Source of the DNA: Salegentibacter flavus
Lineage (GTDB): Bacteria; Bacteroidota; Bacteroidia; Flavobacteriales; Flavobacteriaceae
Direction: 5' to 3'
NCBI RefSeq assembly: GCF_900115145.1
Contig: NZ_FOVL01000004.1
Location: 51,790 to 115,789 of the forward strand
DNA: 64,000 bases
The notes under the pieces are model-generated. The model ran no database searches, was not told the origin of the DNA, and saw nothing but the letters and a program-made list of their open reading frames with translations. Positions 36,552 through 46,110 of this stretch are shown piece after piece (position 1 is the stretch's first letter; each line of letters begins with the position of its first letter). The position numbers were made by a program, and so were the translations under genes.

Positions 36552-38561
36552 TTATACTTTAGTGAGCACAATGGCTTCGGATTGTTTTTCCACCATTTGT
36601 GCGAAAAATTCTTTCAACATTTCATAGTCGGCCGAAGTATACACAATATTATTTAAATCCATTATGGTTTCAACCCTTAAAAATTTACCTGCAACAGTGG
36701 TTTTAAAGATAAATTGTCCTGCACCTTCCCCTAACATGGTATCAAAATTCTCCGGGATTGAGCTTATTTCATAACCATCGGGGATCATAAGGTTTACTGT
36801 GTTCTTTTCCACACTTGGAAAATCGAAGATCACAGGGTAATTCCTCTCATTTTCTTTAAAGGGATTTTCAGTCATTCCACCGAATATTAAGGGCTTTATA
36901 TAAATATTACTATTTATAACCTCTATCCCATTTTTAAGGTCAAACTCATAGGTTTGCCGCACATTTTCACCTTTGTCTTCGCGATTATGAATTTCTACGT
37001 TCGAAATTACAATATTACCTTTATCTTTTTCCAGCATTTCCACATAATTGTCAGTATTGGTCTTCCCATGTTTATCTCTGAAAGTTTTGGCATGTAACCC
37101 ATAATAAGAATTCAAAACACGGCCGTGGATGCTAAAATCATCCTTCAGCTGTAGGTCCAAACGATTGGTATTAACAGATTTGATTTGTGGCAAAAGAGGT
37201 AACCATCCCGAACTGCCATCTTCCCTTATTATTCTACCCTGCCAGTTCCTTGCTCTCTTAGGCAATTCCCCTACTCCTGCATTTTGATCGGTTGCATCCA
37301 TTAACACTACTCCATTGGGTAATTCCAGACCCACAACTACATAGTTGAAACCTTCACGGGTAGGGTATAAAGGAATACCGTGAGAGCGGGTACTCACCAA
37401 AACCGGGTTGGTTTTAAAACCGGCATACCTAAGCATACTAATCAACATAAGGTTAATATCACCTGTATTGCCCAGGCCTTCCTTATAGGCCTTGCGTGTT
37501 CCCACCTCGGCCCGGAACCCTACATAATCATTCCACTTAATATTATCACGCACATAATTGTAGATAAGGTCAACTTTTTCTTCCTGTTTTTTTCCATTAA
37601 GAAGCACATCAAGATCATCTTTATAATAATTGGTAATTCCTATTTCCTTTTTGAGATCGGAATCATTAAAGATGCTTTTAGCCACCCCCTCCCAGGACTG
37701 AGAATAATTTTCGATGGGGGAATTTGGGTATTTGGTATATTGTAGCTCCAGCCTTATGTAAGCAGCATAATTTTTAAGGTAGTCTATATAATTTTCATTT
37801 TTTAGAGGAGGGATAGCATCCTGTTCGAGGCTGTATTCATTCAGCAAATACTCTACTTTCTTTCTTTCAAATTTGGTTTCCCCCATTCCTAGATTTGCTC
37901 TTTTTGATTGGGTATAGTTATAAGTGAAACTACCCTGACTTTGTTCTATTGGGATGATAAGAGGGGATCTGGGGTTATAATGAATCTTAAAACCAAAAAA
38001 TTCAGGGATTTTCAAACTTACTTCCAACCTGTCAATAGGGATCACATCCTGAAGCGGCACTGCATCTAAAGAAGTAATAAAAGGTGAACGTATGGTGTAT
38101 TCTATTTCTATAACACTACTCTCGGTTACTGCCGGCATAGTGAATTTGGTAGTTTTACGGTACCTGGAAGTTTCCTCCTCAAAAATATCTCTCTTATCTA
38201 ATTTCTCTTCCCGTAATTTCCCATCTACCAGGTTATAGGTATAAGCTTTAACCGAAGTCACCTTCTCTCCTGTTGAAGAATTTTTGTGAACCTTTATTTC
38301 TTTATTAGCCCAATCAAAGCCCTCCTTATTATAGATTTTTATACGTTCGTGTATTTGAGTTATTAAGGTTAGTCCGGTTTGTTTATGTAGTTCATAATAA
38401 ACCTCCTGCTTTCTGTAAAGCACTGCTGCATTGGCTTCCTTATGCTCAGGGTGCTCGGTTTGAGCTACCTCTTCTTCAGAGACCTTTCCGAATTTATAAT
38501 TTTGAGCATTTATGGGGAGGCTCAGCAAAAGGATTAGAATTAATAAAATTGAATTTTTCAT
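36552..38561 (-). CDS. Secreted DUF3857 protein with degenerate transglutaminase domain
   Basis: 669 residues with signal peptide (MKNSILLILILLLSLPINAQ). DUF3857 spans about 60-230, a transglutaminase-like fold about 290-430. The expected catalytic Cys of the GNCxDIN-type motif is Thr (GNTGDINLMLISMLRYAG near 365), and the His position reads FNYVVVG, so the domain is probably not an enzyme but a structural or binding module. A beta-rich C-terminal domain follows. Tandem with a related gene whose Cys is intact. Cellular role unknown. Confidence 0.82.
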   Translation of the reverse strand: MKNSILLILILLLSLPINAQNYKFGKVSEEEVAQTEHPEHKEANAAVLYRKQEVYYELHKQTGLTLITQIHERIKIYNKEGFDWANKEIKVHKNSSTGEKVTSVKAYTYNLVDGKLREEKLDKRDIFEEETSRYRKTTKFTMPAVTESSVIEIEYTIRSPFITSLDAVPLQDVIPIDRLEVSLKIPEFFGFKIHYNPRSPLIIPIEQSQGSFTYNYTQSKRANLGMGETKFERKKVEYLLNEYSLEQDAIPPLKNENYIDYLKNYAAYIRLELQYTKYPNSPIENYSQSWEGVAKSIFNDSDLKKEIGITNYYKDDLDVLLNGKKQEEKVDLIYNYVRDNIKWNDYVGFRAEVGTRKAYKEGLGNTGDINLMLISMLRYAGFKTNPVLVSTRSHGIPLYPTREGFNYVVVGLELPNGVVLMDATDQNAGVGELPKRARNWQGRIIREDGSSGWLPLLPQIKSVNTNRLDLQLKDDFSIHGRVLNSYYGLHAKTFRDKHGKTNTDNYVEMLEKDKGNIVISNVEIHNREDKGENVRQTYEFDLKNGIEVINSNIYIKPLIFGGMTENPFKENERNYPVIFDFPSVEKNTVNLMIPDGYEISSIPENFDTMLGEGAGQFIFKTTVAGKFLRVETIMDLNNIVYTSADYEMLKEFFAQMVEKQSEAIVLTKV

Positions 38562-38571
38562 AATTTAGGTT

Positions 38572-40482
38572 TTAGCCTGCCGTGAGTATTACGGCTTTTT
38601 GGTTATTATAGGACTTAATCTGGTTTAAGAATTTATAGTAGGCTTCGTACTTCTCAGGTTCCCAAAGCCCCTGGTTAATAATTAACTTTCTTTCTACTTC
38701 CAGGACAGGGCCGTCTTCGGCTTCAATTAAACTGGTTTGAATGAATAAACTCCCAAATTCATTTTCGAGATGGACTTTTTCAGGAATAGATTCAATTTCA
38801 AATCCCTGCGGAAAATAGTATCGAAAAGTATCGGCGTAGCTTTCGCCTCGGGTAATTTCAATGGGCATTTTTCGGGTCTCGTCCCGCGGAAGACTATACA
38901 CTGTTGGGCGTAAGAAATTCACCGGCAACAGCAATCTATTCCCTGCCTTCCTAGAAAAATTCTTCCCTTTTATTTCCAGTTTTTCAAGAAATTTCACTGA
39001 ATCCCGATCATTACTAAAAGAAAGATTTTGAATCTCAAAATGGCCCAAATATCCCCATAGCTCCTTATAATATTCCTTTTGATTCCTTTCTTTAATAATT
39101 TGGATCCCGTAGATTTTATCATAGGCAATCCCACTTTTATGACGCGTGATATCAGCGGTAAAACTCTCTTCATCTAAGCGGATCTCTGCCTCAGTTCGGG
39201 TAAGATTATGCTTGGCTCCATAGGCAGGGGTTTTTACCAATTCCCCACCTTCGGGGGTAAGTTTCAGCACATAACGGTCGTCTGTGAATCTACCCAGAAA
39301 ATCAAAGGGAATACTTTGGCTGGTGCATTCCAACCAGATATCCTGATCTTCCTGCGGTATGTTAAGTATCACGTGATTTCCCTGCATGGATGGGAATTCC
39401 GGATCCAGATGCTTACGGTCTCCGCCATATACGACGGTATAATAAGAAGGAATATTTTGTGTTTCCAGTAAAACCCTGGTATAATTGGTTAGTGCCTTAC
39501 AATCACCATAACCCAACTCATCAACCTTTGCTGCAGGCATTGGGATCCAGCCTCCAATACCCAGTTGAACGCTGATATAACGCGTATTATCCTGCACATA
39601 CTGATAAATGATCTTGGCTTTCTCCCGGTCACTTTCGGCATTGGCAGTAAGCTTTTCGATCTTTTCTATGGTTGCCTGCGGAAGCTGAGCATCATGTTCC
39701 AGCAAATGCTCATACTGCCATTTTCCGAAATCCTTCCAGTTATTTCCCGAACCCTCTACTCCAACAAGGGAAAACTCATCAAGAGCCACCAGTAATCGTG
39801 GCTGGAATTCGCTTTTATCGGGACTATGCTTTTCTGAAGTGAATGCAGGCACATTGCTAATATTATATTCTAACCCGGTAGCCATTATTTCCCGCTCAAC
39901 TTCAAGACCATCCATATTTCTTTCTTCAAATCTAAATGGTATTGCCTGGGGATTTTTAAAAATATACCTCGCCTTTTCAATACTTAAATTATAAGTGTCT
40001 AACGGAATCCAGGAGGTTCGGAACACCGTGGAGTTGGTCTCATATTCCTCCTCAAAAACTACGGTATAAGGATAGCCAACAGGGGTATAATTCATATAAC
40101 TTATACGGGAATCCCCATACATCTCACTACTGCTAAGGTAGCTTCGGTCTTCAAAATGCCGTTTTTTAAATTTTTTGATCTCTTCTCCCGAGGAGTTATA
40201 GACCCGGGCCTGTTGGTCAAGGATCTTTATATTGTCTTTGTGAAAGGTATAGGCCTGAACGTGATAATCCCCATTTTCATTTAACACGGTCACCGTGCGC
40301 CGGTTCTTCACCCGCATTTTATCTACCGAAAGAATATTGATTTCCGTGATTTCTTCCCGCAAAATAGCATTAGCATTCGCCAGAAGTTCAATTTTAAAAG
40401 TATTTGCAGGGATTTCCTGTGCGTGGAGTGGGGTTGCGAGGCCAATAAAAATCAGCTGCAAGGCTATTAAAATCTTGCGCAT
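38572..40482 (-). CDS. Secreted DUF3857/transglutaminase-like protein
   Basis: 636 residues, signal peptide (about 21 residues, ending LHAQ). DUF3857 about 50-220 and transglutaminase-like domain about 270-400 with VDELGYGDCKALTNYTRVLLE (catalytic Cys near 328), the His of GNHVILNI and a following acidic/aromatic ECTSQ. The catalytic set thus looks intact, unlike in its downstream neighbour (10-base gap). Possibly an outer-envelope protein-processing or cross-linking enzyme; substrate unknown. Confidence 0.83.
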   Translation of the reverse strand: MRKILIALQLIFIGLATPLHAQEIPANTFKIELLANANAILREEITEINILSVDKMRVKNRRTVTVLNENGDYHVQAYTFHKDNIKILDQQARVYNSSGEEIKKFKKRHFEDRSYLSSSEMYGDSRISYMNYTPVGYPYTVVFEEEYETNSTVFRTSWIPLDTYNLSIEKARYIFKNPQAIPFRFEERNMDGLEVEREIMATGLEYNISNVPAFTSEKHSPDKSEFQPRLLVALDEFSLVGVEGSGNNWKDFGKWQYEHLLEHDAQLPQATIEKIEKLTANAESDREKAKIIYQYVQDNTRYISVQLGIGGWIPMPAAKVDELGYGDCKALTNYTRVLLETQNIPSYYTVVYGGDRKHLDPEFPSMQGNHVILNIPQEDQDIWLECTSQSIPFDFLGRFTDDRYVLKLTPEGGELVKTPAYGAKHNLTRTEAEIRLDEESFTADITRHKSGIAYDKIYGIQIIKERNQKEYYKELWGYLGHFEIQNLSFSNDRDSVKFLEKLEIKGKNFSRKAGNRLLLPVNFLRPTVYSLPRDETRKMPIEITRGESYADTFRYYFPQGFEIESIPEKVHLENEFGSLFIQTSLIEAEDGPVLEVERKLIINQGLWEPEKYEAYYKFLNQIKSYNNQKAVILTAG

Positions 40483-40535
40483 TTCAGATAAAAGGATTAC
40501 TTAGAAACAGCAAGATAATAAAATTTTAACTTATT

Positions 40536-40988
40536 TTAACTTTTGTTTTTAGAATCCATTAAGATTGTAACCGGACCATCATTAATCAGTTCAACTTTCA
40601 TATCGGCGCCAAATTCACCTGTTCCTACCGGTTTTCCTAAACTTTCTTCAAGGGTTTTTATGAATTTTTCGTAAAGCGGAATAGCCACTCCAGGTTTTGC
40701 AGCCTGAATATAACTGGGCCTGTTTCCTTTTTTGGTACTGGCATGCAGGGTAAACTGACTCACTACAATGGCATCTCCATCCACATCCAGAAGAGAATTA
40801 TTCATAACCCCTTCCCTATCATTAAAAATACGCATCTTAACGATCTTGTTGCAAAGCCACTTAATATCCTCTTCGGTATCGGCATTCTCAATTCCAAGTA
40901 GTATCACAATGCCATTTTTAATTACCGCATTAATTTCGCGGTTTGTGCTTACCGAGGCTTTTGAAACCCGTTGAAGTACTACTCTCAT
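40536..40988 (-). CDS. dtd: D-aminoacyl-tRNA deacylase
   Basis: Hydrolyses D-aminoacyl-tRNA. 150 residues; MRVVLQRVSKASVS start, the SQFTL motif (VVSQFTLHASTKKGNRPSY near 77-95) and the C-terminal GxPVGTGEFGADMKVELINDGPVTI site are intact. Overlaps rsgA by 4 bases, so coupled to it. Confidence 0.95.
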   Translation of the reverse strand: MRVVLQRVSKASVSTNREINAVIKNGIVILLGIENADTEEDIKWLCNKIVKMRIFNDREGVMNNSLLDVDGDAIVVSQFTLHASTKKGNRPSYIQAAKPGVAIPLYEKFIKTLEESLGKPVGTGEFGADMKVELINDGPVTILMDSKNKS

Positions 40989-41935
40989 TCTTTTTTATAA
41001 ATATCGGTTCGGTAATTATCTTCTTCTCCTTCCAGGATCTGCAAATAACTTTTATACCGGCTCCAGGCTATCTTCCCTTCCTCCAGAGCTTCTTTAACAG
41101 CACATTGTGGTTCCTCGAGATGCATACAGTTGTGAAACTTACAGTTTTGCTTTACTTTGAAAAACTCAGGGAAATAATTGCCCAGTTCTTCCCGCTCAAT
41201 ATCTACTACCCCAAAACCTTTAATTCCCGGGGTATCTATTATTCTGGCGTCAAAACTAAGGTCAAACATTTCAGCAAAAGTAGTAGTATGCTGCCCTTGT
41301 TTATGCTGCCCGGAAATTTCCGAAGTTTTTAAATTCAGTCCTGGTTCAAGGGCATTTATCAAAGTAGACTTTCCGGTACCACTATGGCCGGAAAACATAC
41401 TGGTTTTCCCCAGCATCATCTCTTTTACTTTTTCTACATTCTTTCCGGTTTTTGCTGAAATGCCAATACATTCATAACCAACCTCGCGATAAATTGCTGC
41501 CAGGTATTTTATTTCTACCAATTCATCTTCATTATAGGTATCTATTTTATTGAACAGCAGCACTGCTTTTATTCCATAGGCTTCCGCGGTAACCAGAAAG
41601 CGGTCTATAAAAGTTGTGAACGTAGGCGGGTTGTTTAAGGTGATCAGCAAAAACACCTGATCTATATTCGAAGCGATAATATGGATTTGCTTGGAAAGAT
41701 TAACCGATTTACGAATAATATAGTTTTCTCGTTTATCAATTTTCTTGATCACTCCCTGCTCCGCACCTTCCTTGTCTTCAATATCAAATTCCACCTTGTC
41801 ACCAACAGCCACGGGGTTTGTACTCTTAATTCCTTTTATTCGGAATTTCCCCTTGATACGGCAGTCGTAATACTTGCCATCTTCGCCTTTGACATAATAC
41901 CAGCTACCGGTAGATTTATAAACAGTTCCTTTCAT
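40985..41935 (-). CDS. rsgA: Ribosome small-subunit-dependent GTPase RsgA
   Basis: Circularly permuted GTPase of 30S maturation. 316 residues: N-terminal OB fold (1-70), G4 LLFNKIDTY, G1 GHSGTGKSTLINAL (near 190), G3 DTPGIKGFG (near 225), then the zinc-binding C-domain CKFHNCMHLEEPQCAV. Operon rsgA-dtd, with the overlapping ATGA. Confidence 0.95.
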   Translation of the reverse strand: MKGTVYKSTGSWYYVKGEDGKYYDCRIKGKFRIKGIKSTNPVAVGDKVEFDIEDKEGAEQGVIKKIDKRENYIIRKSVNLSKQIHIIASNIDQVFLLITLNNPPTFTTFIDRFLVTAEAYGIKAVLLFNKIDTYNEDELVEIKYLAAIYREVGYECIGISAKTGKNVEKVKEMMLGKTSMFSGHSGTGKSTLINALEPGLNLKTSEISGQHKQGQHTTTFAEMFDLSFDARIIDTPGIKGFGVVDIEREELGNYFPEFFKVKQNCKFHNCMHLEEPQCAVKEALEEGKIAWSRYKSYLQILEGEEDNYRTDIYKKE

Positions 41936-42041
41936 TCACGTAATGCTTTTTAACCTCATAGGCGTTAGAAACCTTTGCGGTCTGCTAAAATAGCAATTAC
42001 TGCTTGCTTTTTAACCAAAAAATCATTGAAAACCAAAGCGG

Positions 42042-43124
42042 TTATCCTTTCATGATCTTCTCCTGGTGATTGATAGATTCCTGGTGAACCGCCTTGAACA
42101 ACCTAAGGATAAATTCCTCGCTTAAACCATGCTGCTCCCCTTCCAGTACCATATTGCCAAGAATTTCATTCCATCGTTTGGTTTGAAGTACCGATACATT
42201 CTGGGCCTTTTTCACTTTTCCGATTTCATCGGAAACTTTCATTCTTCTTGAAAGCAACTCGATCAATTGGTTATCGGCTATATCGATCTGGGCTCTAAGG
42301 TTGCTGAGTTTATTCTGAAACTCTTCACTTTCTGAAATTTCTTTCCTGATCTTCAAATCTTTCATTATTTGAACCAGAGTTGCAGGAGTAATTTGTTGGG
42401 CGGCGTCACTCCAGGCATCATCTGGTGTGTGATGGGTTTCTACCATAAGACCATCATAGTTCAGGTCCAGGGCGGTCTGGCAAAGATCAAAGATAATATC
42501 CCTTCTTCCCGCAATATGTGACGGATCGAGGATTAAAGGCAGATCTGGAAATTTATTCTGAAGTTCAATTGCGATCTGCCATTCCGGATTATTCCGGTAT
42601 TTTGTTTTTTCATAGGCTGAAAATCCACGATGGATTACCCCAAGATTTTTAATGTCGGCTGTATGCAACCTTTCTACTGCACCCAACCACAGTGAAAGAT
42701 CAGGATTAACCGGATTTTTCACCAAAACAGTTTTATCGGTACCCTTTAAGGCATCGGCGATTTCCTGAACTATAAAAGGTGAAACCGTGGTACGGGCTCC
42801 AATCCAAAGAATATCTACATCATACTCCAGGGCCAGGTCTACGTGCGCAGGATTAGCAACCTCTGTGGTGGTAAGCATCCCTGTTTCTTCCTTGGCTTTT
42901 TTCAGCCATTTTAATCCAAGAGAACCAACTCCCTCAAAATTTCCTGGTCTGGTACGCGGTTTCCAGATTCCAGCACGCAGCACAGTAGCATCGGTATCTT
43001 TTAATTGATGCGCGATCTTCAAAACCTGTTCCTCAGTTTCGGCGCTACAAGGCCCGGCAATCACTAGCGGATGATCTAACCCGAAATCATCCAGCCATTT
43101 TCTCATTTCCTTCTTGTTTTCCAT
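42042..43124 (-). CDS. Bifunctional DAHP synthase / chorismate mutase (type II)
   Basis: First step of aromatic synthesis fused to the branch step towards prephenate. 360 residues: KDO8P-type DAHP synthase at 1-~265 (GPCSAETEEQVLKIA, LRAGIWKPRTRPGNFEGVG, ILWIGARTTVSPFIVQE, LILDPSHIAGRRD, GLMVETHHTPDDAWSDA) and AroQ chorismate mutase at ~270-360 (LRAQIDIADNQLIELLSRRMKVSDEIGKVK). The mutase part probably confers feedback inhibition by prephenate or Phe/Tyr. Last gene of the pheA operon. Confidence 0.94.
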   Translation of the reverse strand: MENKKEMRKWLDDFGLDHPLVIAGPCSAETEEQVLKIAHQLKDTDATVLRAGIWKPRTRPGNFEGVGSLGLKWLKKAKEETGMLTTTEVANPAHVDLALEYDVDILWIGARTTVSPFIVQEIADALKGTDKTVLVKNPVNPDLSLWLGAVERLHTADIKNLGVIHRGFSAYEKTKYRNNPEWQIAIELQNKFPDLPLILDPSHIAGRRDIIFDLCQTALDLNYDGLMVETHHTPDDAWSDAAQQITPATLVQIMKDLKIRKEISESEEFQNKLSNLRAQIDIADNQLIELLSRRMKVSDEIGKVKKAQNVSVLQTKRWNEILGNMVLEGEQHGLSEEFILRLFKAVHQESINHQEKIMKG

Positions 43125-43148
43125 AATTGTAAAATTAATCTTTGAGTA

Positions 43149-43997
43149 TTAGTCTATTCCGTTTAAAATTGATTTTATATGATTTGTACGTTGCATTTCC
43201 CTGTATACCCCCTGAAAATCGTCATCTTCTATAAGATCCTTGAAGCGATTAAGATTAGCGATATATTCATTTAGGGTCTCCAGCACATTTTCTTTGTTTT
43301 GTTGAAAAATTGGTGTCCACATTTCCGGTGAACTCTTAGCTAATCTCACCGTAGAAGCAAACCCACTTCCGGCCAGGTCAAAAATATCCCGTTCGTTCTT
43401 CTCCTTTTCCAATACGGTTTTGCCAAGCATAAAAGAGCTGATATGCGAAAGATGCGAAACATAGGCAATATGTTTATCGTGCGATTTTGGATCCATATAC
43501 CTTATGCGCATCCCCAGCCTTTGGAAGATTTCCAGTGCTCGTTCCTGCAGTTTAAAGGCTGTTTTTTCCACTTCACAAATTATATTGGTTTTATTCCTGT
43601 ACAAATTAGAAATCGCCGCTTCCGGCCCCGAAAATTCGGTCCCTGCGATAGGATGTGCTGCCAGGTAATTTCTTCTTCCAGGGTGATTTGTTACAGTTTT
43701 ACAAATCCCTTCTTTGGTGGAACCAGCATCAAAAACCAGCGTATTTTCATTCACTAGGTCCAGAACCTTTTCCAATACTCCGGGTGCAACATCTACCGGC
43801 ACGGCAAGGATAACCACATCTACCTGCTGAACATTTTCCAGTTCGGCCTGGTGATCTATGAACCCGAGAGCTTTGGCTTTGGTTAAATGCTCGCTATTGG
43901 CATCACAACCATAAATTTCAGCCTCAGAAAAAGCCGATTTAATATCCAGCGCAAATGATCCGCCTATGAGCCCTACTCCAATAATCTGTACTTTCAT
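43149..43997 (-). CDS. tyrA: Prephenate dehydrogenase
   Basis: Makes 4-hydroxyphenylpyruvate from prephenate with NAD+. 282 residues; Rossmann IIGVGLIGGSFALDIK at the N-terminus, DAGSTKEGICKTV (near 93), AAHPIAGTEFSGPEAA (near 112), YVSHLSHISSFMLG (near 185). One-base overlap with the preceding aminotransferase gene (TAATG). Confidence 0.93.
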   Translation of the reverse strand: MKVQIIGVGLIGGSFALDIKSAFSEAEIYGCDANSEHLTKAKALGFIDHQAELENVQQVDVVILAVPVDVAPGVLEKVLDLVNENTLVFDAGSTKEGICKTVTNHPGRRNYLAAHPIAGTEFSGPEAAISNLYRNKTNIICEVEKTAFKLQERALEIFQRLGMRIRYMDPKSHDKHIAYVSHLSHISSFMLGKTVLEKEKNERDIFDLAGSGFASTVRLAKSSPEMWTPIFQQNKENVLETLNEYIANLNRFKDLIEDDDFQGVYREMQRTNHIKSILNGID

Positions 43998-45142
43998 TAT
44001 TTTACCCGTTTAATAGCTCTTTCTATATTTTCTTCGGAAGCACATAGCGAAAACCTTACATAGCCCTCTCCCATGGCTCCAAAGATGAATCCCGGTGCGC
44101 TAAAAATATTATGTTTCTGAAGCAGGAATTCAACAAAAGCTTCAGAAGTCGTTCCGCTGGGAACCCGGGCCCAAACAAACATCCCGGTTTGGTCTTTTGC
44201 CGGTTCGCATTGCAAGGCTTCGGCAAGTTCCAGCACTTTTTCTTTCCGACTTTGATAAATTTCATTCTGCTCACTAAACCAGTTTCCGTTGAGTCGCAAA
44301 GCCGCGGCTGCACCTACCTGTAGCGGATAAAACATCCCGCTATCCATATTGGTTTTTACCTTGAGTACCGTATTGAGGTTCTGTTCGCTTCCGCAGAGCA
44401 TCCCAATTCGCCATCCGGCCATATTAAAAGATTTGCTTAGGGAATTAAGTTCCAGGACAACTTCCTTTGCACCTTCGGTCTGTAGAATGCTTTTAGGCTC
44501 ATTATTCAGAATAAAACTATAGGGATTATCATTAACAATGAGAATATTGTGAGTTTTACCGAATTCTACAAGATCTCTGAAAACCTGATCTGTAGCGGAA
44601 GCCCCGGTTGGCATATGAGGATAATTAACCCACATAAGTTTTACCTTGCTAAGGTCTTTTCTGGCCAGACTTTCCAGATCCGGTAGCCAGTTTCCTTCCT
44701 CATTAAGTGGATAATAAACCGCTTTTGCTCCCACCAGATTGGTCACCGAAGTATAAGTGGGGTACCCCGGATCGGGGATAAGTACCTCATCCCCATCATT
44801 CAAAAAGGCCATGGAAATATGAGTGATCCCCTCTTTGCTCCCCATTAGTGGTAAGATTTCGGTTTCCTGATCGAGCGCTACTTTATATTTATTTTTATAA
44901 AATTCTGCGATAGCCTTTCTAAAATCGACCGTGCCTTTATATGGCTGATATTGGTGCGCCGCCGAATTCACCAAGGCCTCGTTTAGAGCCGTGATAACCT
45001 GTGGCGGTGGGGGTAGATCAGGACTTCCAATCCCCAGATTTATAATATCCTTTCCCGATTCCTGCATAGCACGCACCTCTTTTAACTTGGTAGAGAAGTA
45101 GTACTCTTTTACGTGGTTTAACCTGTTGGCCTGCGCTATCAT
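43997..45142 (-). CDS. Class I aminotransferase of the Phe/Tyr operon
   Basis: 381-residue PLP enzyme; DIINLGIGSPDLPPPP near the start, GSKEGITHISMAFLNDGDEVL, WVNYPHMPTGA, VNDNPYSFIL, and lysine in ELNSLSKSFNMAGWRIG near 232. Location between pheA and tyrA suggests transamination of phenylpyruvate/4-hydroxyphenylpyruvate (or prephenate). The family alone would allow aspartate, alanine or LL-diaminopimelate as substrates. Overlaps pheA by 4 bases. Confidence 0.87.
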   Translation of the reverse strand: MIAQANRLNHVKEYYFSTKLKEVRAMQESGKDIINLGIGSPDLPPPPQVITALNEALVNSAAHQYQPYKGTVDFRKAIAEFYKNKYKVALDQETEILPLMGSKEGITHISMAFLNDGDEVLIPDPGYPTYTSVTNLVGAKAVYYPLNEEGNWLPDLESLARKDLSKVKLMWVNYPHMPTGASATDQVFRDLVEFGKTHNILIVNDNPYSFILNNEPKSILQTEGAKEVVLELNSLSKSFNMAGWRIGMLCGSEQNLNTVLKVKTNMDSGMFYPLQVGAAAALRLNGNWFSEQNEIYQSRKEKVLELAEALQCEPAKDQTGMFVWARVPSGTTSEAFVEFLLQKHNIFSAPGFIFGAMGEGYVRFSLCASEENIERAIKRVK

Positions 45143-45966
45143 ATCAAGCTGTTTTTATAAGTTCCTAATATTGTAAGTTGTTCGGTCATCACTTCCAGAA
45201 TGCCTACCGCTTTTAAAAATTCCTCATAATTGTCAAAAGTAACATCGATAAAAAATGAATACTTCCACGGGCTTTCGATAATAGGCATACTCTGTATTTT
45301 GGTCATATCCAGATTAAAATCCCTTAGAATATTCAATACAGATACCAGGCTCCCCCGCTTGCTTTCCAATTCAAATTTCAGGGAAGCCTTATCTATTATA
45401 TCACCATTGGGTTCTTTCTTTTTAGTACTGATAATTAGAAACCTGGTGGCATTGCTTTTTTTGGTATGAATACTTTCTGCCAGGATATCTAACCCAAAGA
45501 GTTTTGCCGCCGCTTTGCTTGCTACAGCTGCAATTTTATGGGATTCTTTTTCTGCAATCCTTCTGGCAACTTCAGCAGTATCGGCATCTTCAATAAGTTT
45601 TATATGCGGGTATTGCTTGAAGAATTCTTTACACTGCAATAAGGCCATTGGGTGTGAATACACCTTTTTAATATCCTCCAGCTTCTGACCGGGAAGCACC
45701 ATTAAATTCATATCTATAGGAATGTAATGCTCGCCCACCACCTGTAACTTATTCTCATCAATAAGCGCGTAGTTGGGTAGTATAGAACCAGCAATGCTAT
45801 TCTCTATAGCCATCACCCCTTCTGATGCATTGCCATTCACAAGGCTTTTTGTTAGCTCGGCAAAAGACATACATTCCAGCACCGGCACATCTTCCCTGTA
45901 ATATTGTTGGGCCACCAAGTGGTGAAATGAACCCTGAATGCCTTGTATTGCTATTTTTCTTTCCAT
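45139..45966 (-). CDS. pheA: Prephenate dehydratase
   Basis: Converts prephenate to phenylpyruvate. 275 residues: catalytic domain 1-~180 (IAIQGIQGSFHHLVAQQYY, GVMAIENSIAGSILPNYALI, NATRFLIIS with the catalytic Thr), and a C-terminal ACT domain (~195-275; LKFELESKRGSLVSVLNILRDF, ESPWKYSFFIDV) for Phe feedback. No chorismate mutase is fused; that activity is on the last gene of the operon. First gene of the operon, 12 bases after the attenuator terminator. Confidence 0.95.
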   Translation of the reverse strand: MERKIAIQGIQGSFHHLVAQQYYREDVPVLECMSFAELTKSLVNGNASEGVMAIENSIAGSILPNYALIDENKLQVVGEHYIPIDMNLMVLPGQKLEDIKKVYSHPMALLQCKEFFKQYPHIKLIEDADTAEVARRIAEKESHKIAAVASKAAAKLFGLDILAESIHTKKSNATRFLIISTKKKEPNGDIIDKASLKFELESKRGSLVSVLNILRDFNLDMTKIQSMPIIESPWKYSFFIDVTFDNYEEFLKAVGILEVMTEQLTILGTYKNSLI

Positions 45967-45978
45967 TCAAATTTTGCA

Positions 45979-46011
45979 TAAAAAAAAGTCCCGATTTGTA
46001 TCGGGACTTTT
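45979..46011 (-). terminator. Attenuator terminator of the pheA operon
   Basis: On the minus strand AAAAGTCCCGAT (46011-46000), loop ACAA, ATCGGGACTTTT (45995-45984) and a T run: a perfect 12-bp stem that lies between the leader peptide and pheA. Its T run reaches to 13 bases before the pheA ATG. Confidence 0.92.
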
Positions 46012-46032
46012 CTATATAATTTCTTGACTTAA

Positions 46033-46110
46033 TTACATAACATTCCCGTTCCTATCTCTGAAATAGAAATAAAAATAAAAGAATGTGTTCCAGCGAATTA
46101 AGTTGATCAT
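46033..46110 (-). CDS. pheL: Phe/Tyr leader peptide of the pheA operon (attenuator)
   Basis: A 25-codon ORF whose residues 10-17 are F-F-Y-F-Y-F-Y-F, eight aromatic codons in a row (five Phe, three Tyr; a Trp is at 7). It starts with ATG at 46110, stops at 46033-46035, and the terminator follows 22 bases later. The segment CGGGA (46048-46044, codons 21-23) can pair with TCCCG (46006-46002) in the terminator 5' arm, and TAATT/AATTA lies between, giving a candidate antiterminator. Model: scarce charged tRNA-Phe or tRNA-Tyr stalls the ribosome in the run, and the antiterminator forms. The gene symbol is by analogy. Confidence 0.87.
   Translation of the reverse strand: MINLIRWNTFFYFYFYFRDRNGNVM

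Noticed and set aside
41936-42041. Leader peptide before rsgA
   Set aside because: No biased short ORF or terminator found in the 106-base gap after the DAHP synthase gene.
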